Shown here in pieces: positions 7,714-17,289 of a stretch of 19,147 nucleotides of DNA. A program made the translations under genes and the position numbers. Every line of letters begins with the position of its first letter. Position 1 is the stretch's first letter. The DNA is from Glomus cerebriforme. Taxonomy: Eukaryota; Glomeromycota; Glomeromycetes; Glomerales; Glomeraceae. The stretch is from the NCBI GenBank assembly GCA_003550305.1, contig QKYT01000040.1, positions 102,120-121,266 on the forward strand, written 5' to 3'. The notes under the pieces are model-generated. The model saw nothing but the letters and a program-made list of their open reading frames with translations. It was not told the origin of the DNA and searched no databases.

Positions 7714-9119
7714 CTATGAAATTTGTATATGATCATTTTCATCGTTCTCATCTTCTGGTAACCAACTGATATCGACGACATGTTTAAAAAAATTTTTTAA
7801 AACATTACTTCTAATATTATTATCATTATTTTTTGGAAATAGAGATTCAGGTTTTAATCCTAGTTGTCTAAGACTTTTGTGTTGTATTTCTTGCGATCTT
7901 TCTGTCTACAATTCCTCATCGCTTGATGGCCTTAGCACCTAAAAAATTAATAAAATAAATGTAAATATGAATACTAGATAATAAATTTTATGTAATAATA
8001 TACTAGCAAATAATTAATTACCAAATAGATATGTATGAAGTGCTAATAAAAACCCTCCAACCGCTAATACATTGGAAATAACGGACAGAAACTAATATAA
8101 TTAATGAAATAAATTTATAATAATAATGACGATAGTAATAATAATTATTGATATTAAAATACACTTTCTTACATTTTTGTTTCTTTGATCAGTTTGAGTC
8201 TCGGCCACAAAATTAACGGGGTCAATCATAAATCCTGAATCAGCAAACTCGAAATATGTAGAATTTATTGTCGTCGGATCTAAAAAATTTATTACAGTAT
8301 TTATAAATGTTAATTTACCTCATTTAAATTAAAAAAAAAAAGAATTTATTCAACTTACAAATAATTGTCGTAATATATGTTTGTGAATCATATATTGGAG
8401 TGATCCAAATCATTTCGGGTCGAATCTCTCAACATTTTTCTTACTTTTTGTTCATTCGAATATGGTAAATCTAATAAAAAAAATATTCATTAATATATTA
8501 AATTAATCATTGCCCATTTAATTATTATTATTTACATACTTTCTCCCGAGAAAATATCTTTTGCTCGAATATTGACGTAATAAATGATGATAACCGTTTC
8601 ATTATACATAGCATCCGCCATGGTTAAATTTGTTGAGTCAAATATGTTGATAATAAAAGTTGGTAGGCTACCATCAATAAACATCGTATCATTAATATTA
8701 AATCTAAATAATATTCTTTTCAACATTTATTATCGGGAAAGGTTATCCCATTTGGCGAAAAGTTTCCTGTCTATAGACCATTATAGGGATTAAGTGTGGG
8801 CTGAGTGGTATGGCCCAAACAACCTCTACTATTAACGTCATCATCTAAATATAATTATAATGTATAATACAATATACTGTACTGTATATGTTATAAGATA
8901 TATACTGTATTACGTAGAATTTACCAAAATATTGATATGTCAAAAAATTACAACTTATGACAAATTGTTCTGGCAATTGCATTGAAATTACTGGCGAAGG
9001 AAATTGCTTAATCTGGGGATTTTCAAAAGTAACCGTAGGTAAGGTAGGTAGGTATATAGGTCATTAATAACACCGATGGAAAGAATAATCAAAACTAGTA
9101 AAACGATTCCCAAAAACAT
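7714..9119 (-). pseudogene. Six-exon membrane-protein pseudogene
   Basis: The exons on the minus strand are 9119-8925, 8844-8540, 8470-8359, 8279-8173, 8091-8022 and 7938-7714, with five introns of 69-83 bases, all GT..AG. Exon 1 encodes an N-terminal membrane anchor ('MFLGIVLLVLIILSIGVIND') and then, in another frame, 'PTVTFENPQIKQFPSPVISM'. Exon 2 carries 'SRGCLGHTTQPTLNPYNG' and, after a frame change, 'DGSLPTFIINIFDSTNLTMA'. Exon 3 gives 'EMIWITPIYDSQTYITT', exon 4 'FEFADSGFMIDPVNFVAETQ', exon 5 a second membrane helix ('VISNVLAVGGFLLALHTYLF') and exon 6 a polar tail ending 'SWLPEDENDENDHIQIS'. Total spliced length is about 1 kb, for a protein of roughly 340 residues. The layout suggests a non-cytosolic domain between two membrane helices. 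Frame changes in exons 1, 2, 3 and 6 and stops in exons 2 and 6 break it. I recognise it only as resembling multicopy Rhizophagus membrane proteins; function unknown. Confidence 0.75.
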
Positions 9120-11032
9120 TGCGACAGTAATCAATTAAAAAAGATAAAATTTTTTTGGTTTAAGCGATAATATCTCTTTATGTAATTGGAAACCATCTTC
9201 TTTTGAAACTATATTTTAATATTTCTGTACTAATAATTAGCGTGAGCTTTTAAATTTTAAAAACAGGATACGTTCCTAACTCCAGTAATCTGTTTATTTA
9301 TAATTTTTGATTTTGTATTAATTTCCTTAATTTTTTTAAAAAAAAATGCTATCCATAAGAAGTTAGGGTAATAGGCAGTAAAATGATTTTGAATTTTTAA
9401 TTAAGATGTTTCACATTTTAATTCTTAGATTCTTAATCTACTAGAAAGAATGTTACGGACAAACGTGTTTGTATATTCACAACATGGTTGGTCACCCATG
9501 GAACCGCTTGAATTTGTATAACAAAACTTTTGTATCACAGCATATTAATATGATAAAAAAAAGGTTTCTTTCATTTTCTTTCAATAGGAATATCAATCAT
9601 ATAATCAGATATACTGTATGTAAAAAAAGCAATTATTATTTATAAACCATTAGTGTAAGTGTGACTCTACCCCTGTTTTTTAATTTTTCACAAAAAAAAA
9701 AAAAAAAAATTAAATATAATTTAAAAATTTCTTTAAATTTGGCCAATATTTTAAAGCTTTATTTAAATAATACTTTAATTACGACCAAAATTAGCTGTTT
9801 TTTTTTTTTATTTTTTTTTTTTTATCCCCAGAATTTGACTTATGTTAAACAATGACTTGAAGTGGCCTAAATAAAAAAATGCGTAAATATTTATTATTAC
9901 ATAGTTCGATATGGATACTAAGCAATGCAGCAATGCGCGTACGCATGTGATATTAAATATTAATCATCATCATTTAACCTAATATCAAAACTTCATTTGA
10001 ATGTGAAAATGTTAAGATTAAAACCTCCAGGTCCAACTCATTCTCATTGCATGACTCAAAATTGGTTTGATTATCAAAAGTTGCTTGAGTTGTCACAATA
10101 TTAATATTATACCCACGAATAGAATCAAGTCACGCTTTTTGAGGAATATTATTGAGTAAAATTTTGCTTTAAAGACTTTTGAAGATTGGATTTTTTGATT
10201 TGTAATAAAGTTTGCATGTAATATAATAATTATCTTTAATTATCATCCAAGAAAACAGAATCTTGAAATCCATCTTACATTTTTAACAAAATAAAAATTA
10301 TCATCGGATGACGATGAAAAATTTTACATTTACTCACTTGAATGAAATCTGATTAGAAGCTTATCTGTTATTTGAATTGAAAAGCAAAATTTATTAATAA
10401 ATTATGCGATAGCAAAAAAAAGTAATGATTTTAAAGACATTTTATTTAAATTTAATAATTAGAGATTCGATATAACATTTTAACGCAATTAAATTTTATT
10501 TTTGTTTCTAAAGAAAAAGGAAACACTAAGAGAATCTTTAACGTTTTTGTTAAATCAAGATCATACGGTTATATATATAATTAATCCAAGTATAAAGCGA
10601 AATATTTAAAAGAGGAAATATTGCGACTTTAATAGCACAATTCTAAGTGATGTTGTCTAGAAGAAAATTTTCATGATAAATTCTATCGTGAATCGCTAAC
10701 GCGTCCTTTTTTGTTTATCTGTCAAAAATTAATCAATCAGTCATCAATTTTTTTTTACTGGAGAATTTTTAAATCGTAAACAGCTGATCGAACTTATTAT
10801 TTAATATTTCAGACTTATAGACATAATATAATCAAGGTTAACATAAGCTTCTAAAAAATTAACATATTACACATAAATTATCATCACATTCTTAGATTTA
10901 ATAGAAACATTATGGAAAGGATTTCTGAATTATTATCGTATTTGCACTACTCGTTAGAATTTGAAACTGGTCATAAAAACCTTATTAAAAAGGCATAATT
11001 TTTTTTTAGCTGTAAATTGTACTAGATCAAAA
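9120..11032. other. Long AT-rich stretch without identified genes
   Basis: No supported coding region was found in about 1.9 kb. Notable local items are two poly-T and poly-A tracts (about 9690-9708 and 9798-9824), a short palindrome around GCGTACGC (about 9937-9944), and a slightly GC-richer segment at 10020-10145. The 64-codon frame at 9661-9855 is poly-Lys/poly-Phe from the homopolymer runs and is not called. Confidence 0.5.
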
Positions 11033-11292
11033 TAGAGCTTGGAATCGTTCCAAAAAACTTAACCGGTTAATAACTGGTTAACTCTTTAACCTGGTTAAAA
11101 CTTAATTCCGGCCGGCATTAAAATTTGACCGGAATTAAAGGTAAAAAATATTCCGAATTTTGTTAAATTTTGGCCAGCGTTAAAGTTTGACATGAATTAA
11201 CTTGTTGAAATTCAACTAATATGGGAATGGTCTGCATTTTAACCGGTTAACAGATTTCTTAACTGGTTAACCTTAACCGGTTCCAAGCTCTA
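11033..11292. mobile_element. MITE-like element with 12-bp perfect inverted ends and TA flanks
   Basis: TAGAGCTTGGAA at 11033-11044 is the exact inverse of TTCCAAGCTCTA at 11281-11292. If the outer TA on each side is the target duplication, the element is 11035-11290, 256 bp, as expected of a Tc1/mariner-type MITE. It has no coding capacity. Inside it, both arms carry clusters of AACCGGTT-type sites, and the centre has a 29-bp direct repeat (11110-11138 and 11172-11200, 24 of 29 identical). Its GC content is higher than the surroundings. Confidence 0.75.
11061..11282. promoter_or_regulatory. Cluster of AACCGGTT-like sites inside the MITE
   Basis: Perfect AACCGGTT palindromes occur at 11061-11068, 11241-11248 and 11275-11282. 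Near matches are AACTGGTT at 11072-11079 and 11261-11268, and AACCTGGTT at 11088-11096. AACCGGTT is the known consensus of the Grainyhead/CP2 transcription-factor family, which has fungal members. Binding here is only a possibility; the repeats could equally be sub-terminal transposase sites. Confidence 0.4.
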
Positions 11293-11872
11293 GATCTATA
11301 ATTATTTAGTTGCAAGTATCGTATATTGTAAAATTTCCGTTATTAAAAATGCTTAAAAAAAAAATAGAGAGCAGTTGCTGCATAACTTTATAATAAATTT
11401 CAGTTGTGTGATGAATTCACTTCTTTCATTTCTTTAATTGTTTGTTGGATGTCATTTATAAATAATTGGTGAATTTGCATATAAAATTATTTCACATTCC
11501 AATTTTCCATTAGTTTTAATGATAACGAGACAAATATATATATATAGCTACAATAAAATGAAATTCTAGCTACAAAAACATAAAAACATCTTATTAACTA
11601 ATTTCTTATATAATCCAAATATAATTCAAAGTAGAGTTCATATTATCCATACTCAGAATATAGTCATCATCGCAGGGATATAAGTTTTTGAATTATATTA
11701 TATATGAAAAAGTCTCATTGCAGGAAATTTACCTAACCCCTTAATCATATATAATTTCATTACAGCTTAGCTAGTTAAAAGTTGTTGGAACTCCTTTCAA
11801 TTTTCTATATTTCCCCGCAGAAATAAGATAATATCCATATCCAATAGTCAATGCACATTACAAACTACATTT
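11293..11872. other. AT-rich intergenic stretch, nothing identified
   Basis: No coding frame, RNA gene or clear repeat was found between the MITE-like element and the minisatellite. Confidence 0.5.
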
Positions 11873-12021
11873 ATCTACCAATAAATCTACCAATAAATCC
11901 ATCAATAAATCCATCAATAAATACATCAGTAAATCTGTCAATAAATACATCAGTAAATCTGTAAATAAATACATCAGTAAATCTATCAATAAATCCATCA
12001 ATAAATATACAATAAATACAT
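11873..12021 (+). repeat. 12-bp minisatellite with 24-bp higher-order unit
   Basis: About eleven copies of a 12-base unit close to CAATAAATCCAT run head to tail. In the centre, a 24-base pair of units repeats: 11915-11938 and 11939-11962 are identical, and 11963-11986 differs at two positions. As 12 is a multiple of three, one frame stays open throughout and reads as a tetrapeptide repeat (INKS, INKY, ISKS, VNKY). That frame is open from about 11834 to 12104 but has no Met before the repeat. Confidence 0.85.
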
Positions 12022-12276
12022 TGAATAATTATCCAACTATCCATTGCTCCTTATATTTTACTATAATTCATCCAACACATAATCGAGAAAAAAAATAAAT
12101 TAGTAAAGTAACATATCATTAAAAAAAAAAGACAAAAATCAAACCAAAACCAATTTCCAAGATGTTCTCATTTATCCAAAAATTATGATTAATAAATTAT
12201 ATTCAAAATCTAAGCACTACTACTTTTCCAGTCTATTCTAAATTTCCAGTTACTATTCTAATTTGCAAATAATTAA

Positions 12277-12441
12277 TATAATACAACCCCACTAAAAACC
12301 AGGAGAATTTTACAGATAACACCAGATGGTGTTAAAGGAAATGCTATACATGAGGCGCACAGCTCTACCCTCACTTATTGCCAAAGTAAAAAATTATCAG
12401 ACAGTTTCAGACTAAGAGAAAGCTATGCAATATTAATATAA
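12277..12441 (+). pseudogene. Unrecognised coding fragment
   Basis: An open stretch of about 54 codons has normal amino-acid variety ('ILQITPDGVKGNAIHEAHSS', then 'LTYCQSKKLSDSFRLRESYA') and higher GC than its surroundings. It starts after a stop at 12274-12276 without a clear Met and ends at TAA 12439-12441. No splice structure was confirmed. I do not recognise the family. It lies upstream of and on the same strand as the relic at 12829-13529 and may belong to the same dead gene. Confidence 0.5.
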
Positions 12442-12828
12442 TTTTGCTTCATTATTTCTTTAATGACAATTCAATATTCAGACTCTTATAGAAGAAAAAA
12501 ATTGTCAAAACAACCTCTAAAAGAGTAACTAGTAAGAAAAATCAAGATAAATATATATTATGCAAAAATTTATGATAAATTATTATGTAATAACTTTGAC
12601 AAAACTTCATGAATGATGTAATTAATTCATTATATATTACTGAAAGTTTATGTCATAAGGCTATAAGCAAACTTTTAAATACTATAAACAATCAATCCCA
12701 CATCCTGTCTTACTATTATATACAAATGTAGGTTTTCTGATTTATTAAATTTCTCTATGCAAAAATTTAGCACTATAGATGAAATCCAAATGATTTAATT
12801 AAAGATCCTGGTACTTCTCTGGAACATA
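12442..12828. other. AT-rich spacer, weak coding traces only
   Basis: No frame is convincingly coding. A short phrase near 12807-12860 (reading 'DPGTSLEHNAMGTNVIFN') has ordinary composition and might belong to the neighbouring relic in another frame. Confidence 0.4.
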
Positions 12829-13529
12829 ATGCAATGGGAACAAATGTTATTTTCAATCTGAAAATTATCATATTATCAGGTTAAATGATGCTATAAATGA
12901 CAAAATATATCCACCAATTGCTGAATAGCCAAATGATATGTATCACAAATTCATGAAAATTGTTATGGATTATAAATATTCAAATTATTGTAATAATAGA
13001 ATAATTAAACCAATCAATGAAAGTAGAAATTTTGAAAAAAAATTCATTACCAAAAAAAAAATACTAAAAAAGGCCAGAATTTTCTTGATGCTAGTGAGTT
13101 TCTGTACATGAAATTCAAAAAAGTACCTATCATGATATTTCAAAAATAGAATACAACTATTACCAACTATCAGTTATCAGGTAAATATTAGCTTTTAATA
13201 TAATGGAATTGATTGTTTATCATAGATTCATTAATCAAAAATCTTAATGATATTTTGTATATTGATTCAGACAAGGATTACGAGATAGTCTTAAAGAATT
13301 ATAAACAAATATATTCAAAATTCTAGTAAGTTTATATTATACTATCAATATTAATTGGTATAATCATAATACATAAAATTATTACTATTAAACAATATAG
13401 GAGTATATCAACAAGATACTGAAATGCCAGATCTTGAACAATTTATTTAAATGAGAAAGGTTCAGTTAATATTAATAAGGCATTGGGTTTATTATCACAT
13501 TTATTAGCAAAGAAATTCAAACTTTATGT
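12829..13529 (+). pseudogene. Unrecognised spliced gene relic
   Basis: Coding-like pieces run along the plus strand. From 12834 one frame reads 'CYFQSENYHIIRLNDAINDK', meets TAG near 12927, and continues 'PNDMYHKFMKIVMDYKYSNY'. A frame change in the A run near 13050-13060 leads to 'GQNFLDASEFLYMKFKKVPI' and 'NTTITNYQLS'. An intron at 13181-13225 (GTAAAT..AG) joins in phase to 'SLIKNLNDILYIDSDKDYEI'. A second candidate intron, 13326-13400 (GTAAGT..AG), leads to 'TEMPDLEQFI', a stop near 13448, and in another frame 'NINKALGLLSHLLAKKFKLY'. The consistent splice borders and amino-acid composition argue for a real former gene. At least three disruptions are visible. I cannot name the family. Confidence 0.55.
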
Positions 13530-13978
13530 ATAGAAACTTGCATTGTTTGTACATAGTGTTCAATTACAAAACTGATCTTATTTATGTAAAGAAAAAAGTT
13601 TACATGTACTCTATAATTAGTTTAAACAAAAATTATATTTTAAATAAAAATGATTATGAAAAAAATTTATTATTTTACAATTTATTTTTTATTTTTATAT
13701 TTTATAAGTCTAAGTTTATTATTATTCTTATGATTTTTCTGATTGATTATTTTCATTTTTGATAAGATAATTAAATTCATTAATAAAATTCTTTAACTAA
13801 AAAAAAAACAGAATTTAAATGTTACTCCATAAAATCAGTAATTTCTAAAGTATTATCATCAATATTATCAATTTTGGAAGGTTCTTAGTGAAAGGATTAA
13901 GTATTCTAGATATATAAAAGCTTCTAAATAAGTAATTAATCAACTATTATTAATAGATGAAAATCTTCTTTCCTATGT

Positions 13979-14609
13979 TCATATCTGCTTTCTTGAATTG
14001 CTTATGATTTTCCATATAATGGCTTCAATCAATCATTTTTCCATCAAATTAATGTAACATTTTGATGCTTTTCATTCATTTATTTCATGTTTAATTCCAT
14101 TACAAATATCTAATGCTAAGTTCATCATAAGCACTAGTAAAAGGCTGTCTTCCAATACATGATCATACCAAAAATATATACAGTATATCTGCTGCTTGAG
14201 TGTAAAGTTTCCCTCTTAATACTTCAGAGCTAATATTATATTTATTTTTTTTTAAAAAAAAAAATGAAAAGAATTTTAATGATAATCTGATCGGCACAAA
14301 TCCACAAGAATAGTATAAATTTATGCAGTGAAAATATAATAATAAATTTATATTTTTAAAAAGTTAGACTTTATTAGCCAATGCAGCTATTATTTACAAA
14401 TCTAACTTTAATATATCTAGTGCCATATAGGATGACATTTAATAATCTACATATACAGTTATATAAATAATAAATATAATACCATATAATTTTTATTTTA
14501 ATATTTCAGAAGAATTGACTCTCCATTTTTGAATTGTTGATAACCAATACATAATATAATTAGCTTTATAAATTTTACTGAAACTGCCTAATTTGGAAAT
14601 TTTCAAATG
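13979..14609 (-). pseudogene. Protein kinase (TKL-like) relic
   Basis: On the minus strand, kinase landmarks appear in the right order. Near 14609-14512 there is 'KLGSFSKIYKANYIMYWLST', resembling the glycine loop and following strand. Near 14450-14490 there is 'KNYMVL', as before the hinge. Near 14345-14290 there is 'FHCINLYYSCGFV', a worn version of the catalytic-loop region 'FHSGNIL', with 'SDY' in another frame. From 14231 there is 'SSEVLRGKLYTQAADI', the APE motif and F-helix region, then 'GRQPFTSAYDEL', and finally 'KASKCYINLMEK'. The invariant Lys and Asp are not preserved, and stops and frame changes occur throughout, so it is non-functional. 'YTQAADI' is typical of the large Rhizophagus kinase expansion as I know it. 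Family assignment is good; the exact subfamily is not resolved. Confidence 0.7.
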
Positions 14610-15119
14610 GTAAACAATATTTTTAATTAATATCTTGATTTCCACTATTTATATCAGTTCATTATAAGAAAAATTTAAAAAGAATAGAATATAATTATTC
14701 AGCATAATAAATATTTATGGTAATCACATCACTATTAAAAGATTTGTTGATTGATATGAATACTGAAAAGGAAAAGGCTTAATTAAAGACAATATGAGAA
14801 AATAAATTTATTTTTAGTAGAGTTGAATAGTTATGACTTATGTCAGTTAATATGATGAAATACAGTATCATTAATTTAAACAAATGAAAAATCACGTAAT
14901 AAATCATTACTAATTGCATAATCTCCCAAATATAGAAATTTGCATGATGCGACTCGTCATAATTAATTTATTATTGTATAATTATTAATTTTGACTCATT
15001 TTTGTATTCTTATTATTTTTAAAAATATAAATACTACCTTTTTTTTCAATATTTCGTATTAATTTTCATATGGTATCTTTAACTACATTATCATCACAAT
15101 TTTATTTCTTCTCTATAAT
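14610..15119. other. AT-rich intergenic stretch, nothing identified
   Basis: No supported gene or repeat was found. It leads into a pyrimidine-rich tract that precedes the hairpin repeat pair. Confidence 0.5.
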
Positions 15120-15169
15120 CCTTTTTAAAAACTACTTCATCTACCCCTTCTAAAGTTTGAACTCTCCTT

Positions 15170-15280
15170 TATCCCCTTATCCCCTTATCTTCCTTATACT
15201 GTATATGAGAACTTTCTCGTATCAGGCAAGGAAAGCTGGTCAGATAGTTGAGTATTTCCTAACTGGCTGGTTGGTTTTTT
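15170..15280 (+). repeat. Hairpin repeat, copy 1
   Basis: After C/T-rich sequence comes CTTATACTGTATATGAGA, then TTCTCGTATCAGGCAAGGAAAG and a predicted hairpin. GCTGGT (15235-15240) pairs with ACTGGC (15262-15267), and AGATA (15242-15246) pairs with TATTT (15253-15257) around a GTTGAG loop, with G-U wobbles. It ends with GGCTGGTTGG and a T run. The next copy follows at once. Confidence 0.75.
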
Positions 15281-15286
15281 TTTTNN

Positions 15287-15396
15287 TCCTTTAAACTNCC
15301 TCTTAACTTCCTTATACTGTATANGANATCTTCCTCGTATCAGGCAAGGAAAGCCGGTCAGATAGTTGAGTATCTCCTAACTGGCTGGTTGGTTTA
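15287..15396 (+). repeat. Hairpin repeat, copy 2
   Basis: This copy repeats the previous unit from TCCTTTAAACT to GGCTGGTTGGTTT. GCCGGT (15353-15358) pairs with ACTGGC (15380-15385) and AGATA (15360-15364) with TATCT (15371-15375). The sequence has n at 15298, 15324 and 15327. The two arm positions that differ from copy 1 both keep base pairing on the plus strand. Confidence 0.75.
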
Positions 15397-15651
15397 GATT
15401 AGAATTCCCTTCTCGTTCATTCACTTAATTTCAAAAAATCTAGCAACTCTAAAGATACCATCTGTTAACAAAAAGTCTTGATAAATATTGAAACTGAAAT
15501 CTGAAACCTGCTTTTCTTAAAAAAGAAGATTATTAAGATATTATTGGATTTAATAAAAAAAACTGATGAGAAAGAAACAATTTTATAAAAAGAAAATGGA
15601 AAACAAAATATACAAAGTAGAAAAAAGATGTTAGACCTTTTGAAACAGTAA

Positions 15652-15934
15652 AGACAAAAGAATCTAAGAATAACACAAATAAACATCTGTACAATAACAA
15701 GAAAGCAACAACTAAAATTAGATAAATGGATGAATAAAGAATTGATGAAGACTAAAGAGATCATTGAGAATGAAAATTTCGATAAGAAAATGAACAAAAA
15801 TGCACAGGAAAAATTGGAAAGAACAAGAACAATTTGAGGAAAAATACATAAATGAAGAAAATTATATGATAGAAAATAAGAAAGTGTCAGGACTATTGGT
15901 ATTACTTATGAAGCATGGAAAAAGTGAGAAATAA
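15652..15934 (+). pseudogene. Coiled-coil gene relic, frameshifted
   Basis: Frame A (15652-15837) reads 'RKQQLKLDKWMNKELMKTKE' and 'NAQEKLERTRTI'. It then stops, but overlapping frame B (ATG at 15800, stop at 15932-15934) continues the same charged helical style with 'NWKEQEQFEEKYINEENYMI' and 'VSGLLVLLMKHGKSEK'. The switch suggests a frameshift within a former Lys/Glu-rich coiled-coil protein. The opposite-strand 110-codon frame at 15465-15797 is the Phe/Ile/Ser-rich shadow of this purine-rich strand. Function and family are unknown. Confidence 0.5.
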
Positions 15935-16894
15935 TGAATGTAATAATTGAATAAAAAAAAATACCCTGAGAATTGGAGAAGAGGAACAGTATACCAGAGA
16001 AATAAAATGTGAAAATAATTTGAAATTAACAAGTTCTATTATATTAATTGAAACATACAAAAAAAAGGTGAGATAAGTTAGAAATAGAAAGAAATAATAA
16101 TATAAATTAGAAAAGAATAATGAAGAAATGCAAGAGAAAAAAACTAGAAATGAAAAAAAAATATAATAAAATTATATGAATGGAGAGTATTAAACAATGT
16201 TGGAGATTGCTAATAGAATCGGATAAAATAATAAACAATTGATAACAATTAGTAAAATTAATTTAGATTTGTTAAGATAGAATAGATTAGAGACATTTTA
16301 AATTAAACTAAATTTTTATTTTTAATCTTTAAATAATCAAAAGAACAATTAATAATTGCGAAAAAATATTTATTTACTGTATTTAATAAAAAAGAAAAAC
16401 AATAAAATAAATCTTATTTTAATAAAATAAAAAAAACATTTAAATAAAAAATTTAATGGATACTCCATCAGAATAGTCAAAACTATTAAAATTATAAGAA
16501 AAGATATTTAAATTTTTGCTAGAATATTTAAACAATATTTTAATGCAACTGTTTTATTTGGATCATTTATTCATATATAATGTCCAAATGTAATGGTCAT
16601 ACTTTCATATTACTGTATCAAAACTACCTTTGCTTATCTTTTTAAAACATTAAATTGTATATCAGTTATATGATACAATTCAAATATTATATTTCCTGAA
16701 TTAATTCATCAAATTCATCTTTCAGTTTGTTTCAGTATTACCAAAGCCATTTACTACCTATCCATTTCATCATCATTTTGACTGAATTGATATATATATT
16801 TTTCTTTTATTTTTTGCAATGCCTTATCCTTTAATCCTTTATCCATCAGAATTACATATGTCAGTTTATAGTTTATTAAATTGATTTCTATCCC
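15935..16894. other. Purine-rich then AT-rich stretch without identified genes
   Basis: The plus strand stays A/G-rich to about 16280, with short coding-like phrases ('KYPENWRRGTVYQRNKM' near 15958) and many stops, so the coiled-coil relic may extend into it. Beyond 16280 nothing is supported. Confidence 0.45.
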
Positions 16895-17289
16895 ATGTAT
16901 ACTACCCACGAGAATTTACTCTTTATAACTTATAAGTTACCTATTCAATCAGTTCATTTTTTTGTAATCTTTTTTCTTTTTCATGATATAATTGCATCAT
17001 ATTTGCCTTTTAAAAGAAATCCTATCTCCGGTCATCAATTTTTTTTTAAAAAAATAAAAATATACTATTATCAAATAATAAATTTATTTAAAAAAATAAT
17101 CTTAAGTAACGTTCTCATCTTTTTTTCTTTGTCTTGTTTTTAATTATGGAAAGTTTAAAAAAGCCTCTATCTGAAATTGTATAGGAACCCCAATTCAGCT
17201 GTTGGAAATTTTTTTGACTTTCACCACCTTTCTTTTTTAAAAAAAATAAAAAAAAGTTAGCATTATAAATAATTTACTTAATAAGGATT
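16895..17289. other. AT-rich stretch with T and A homopolymer runs
   Basis: An 82-codon frame at 16895-17143 is Phe/Ile/Leu-rich and follows T-rich runs; I do not support it as a gene. Paired T8A7-like runs occur near 17038-17058 and 17231-17254. Confidence 0.4.

Noticed and set aside
8532..8793. Short frames at 8532-8726 (-) and 8584-8793 (+) as separate genes
   Set aside because: The minus frame is part of exon 2 of the membrane-protein pseudogene, and the plus frame is its shadow.
9931..9946. ATGCGCGTACGCAT palindrome as a regulatory site
   Set aside because: It is a single short palindrome with no gene nearby, so no function can be argued.
13526..13762. Plus-strand 78-codon frame
   Set aside because: It is Ile/Phe/Tyr/Asn/Lys-rich like random AT sequence, has no motif, and starts just after the relic at 12829-13529.
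15200..15396. A tRNA or tRNA-derived SINE on the minus strand of the hairpin repeats
   Set aside because: AGCCAGTTAGG resembles an A box, but no B box (GGTTCGANNCC) follows at the right distance and the stems do not form a cloverleaf.
15465..15797. Minus-strand 110-codon frame
   Set aside because: Its Phe/Ile/Ser/Cys-rich product is the complement of a purine-rich strand whose plus frames give a more plausible coiled coil.
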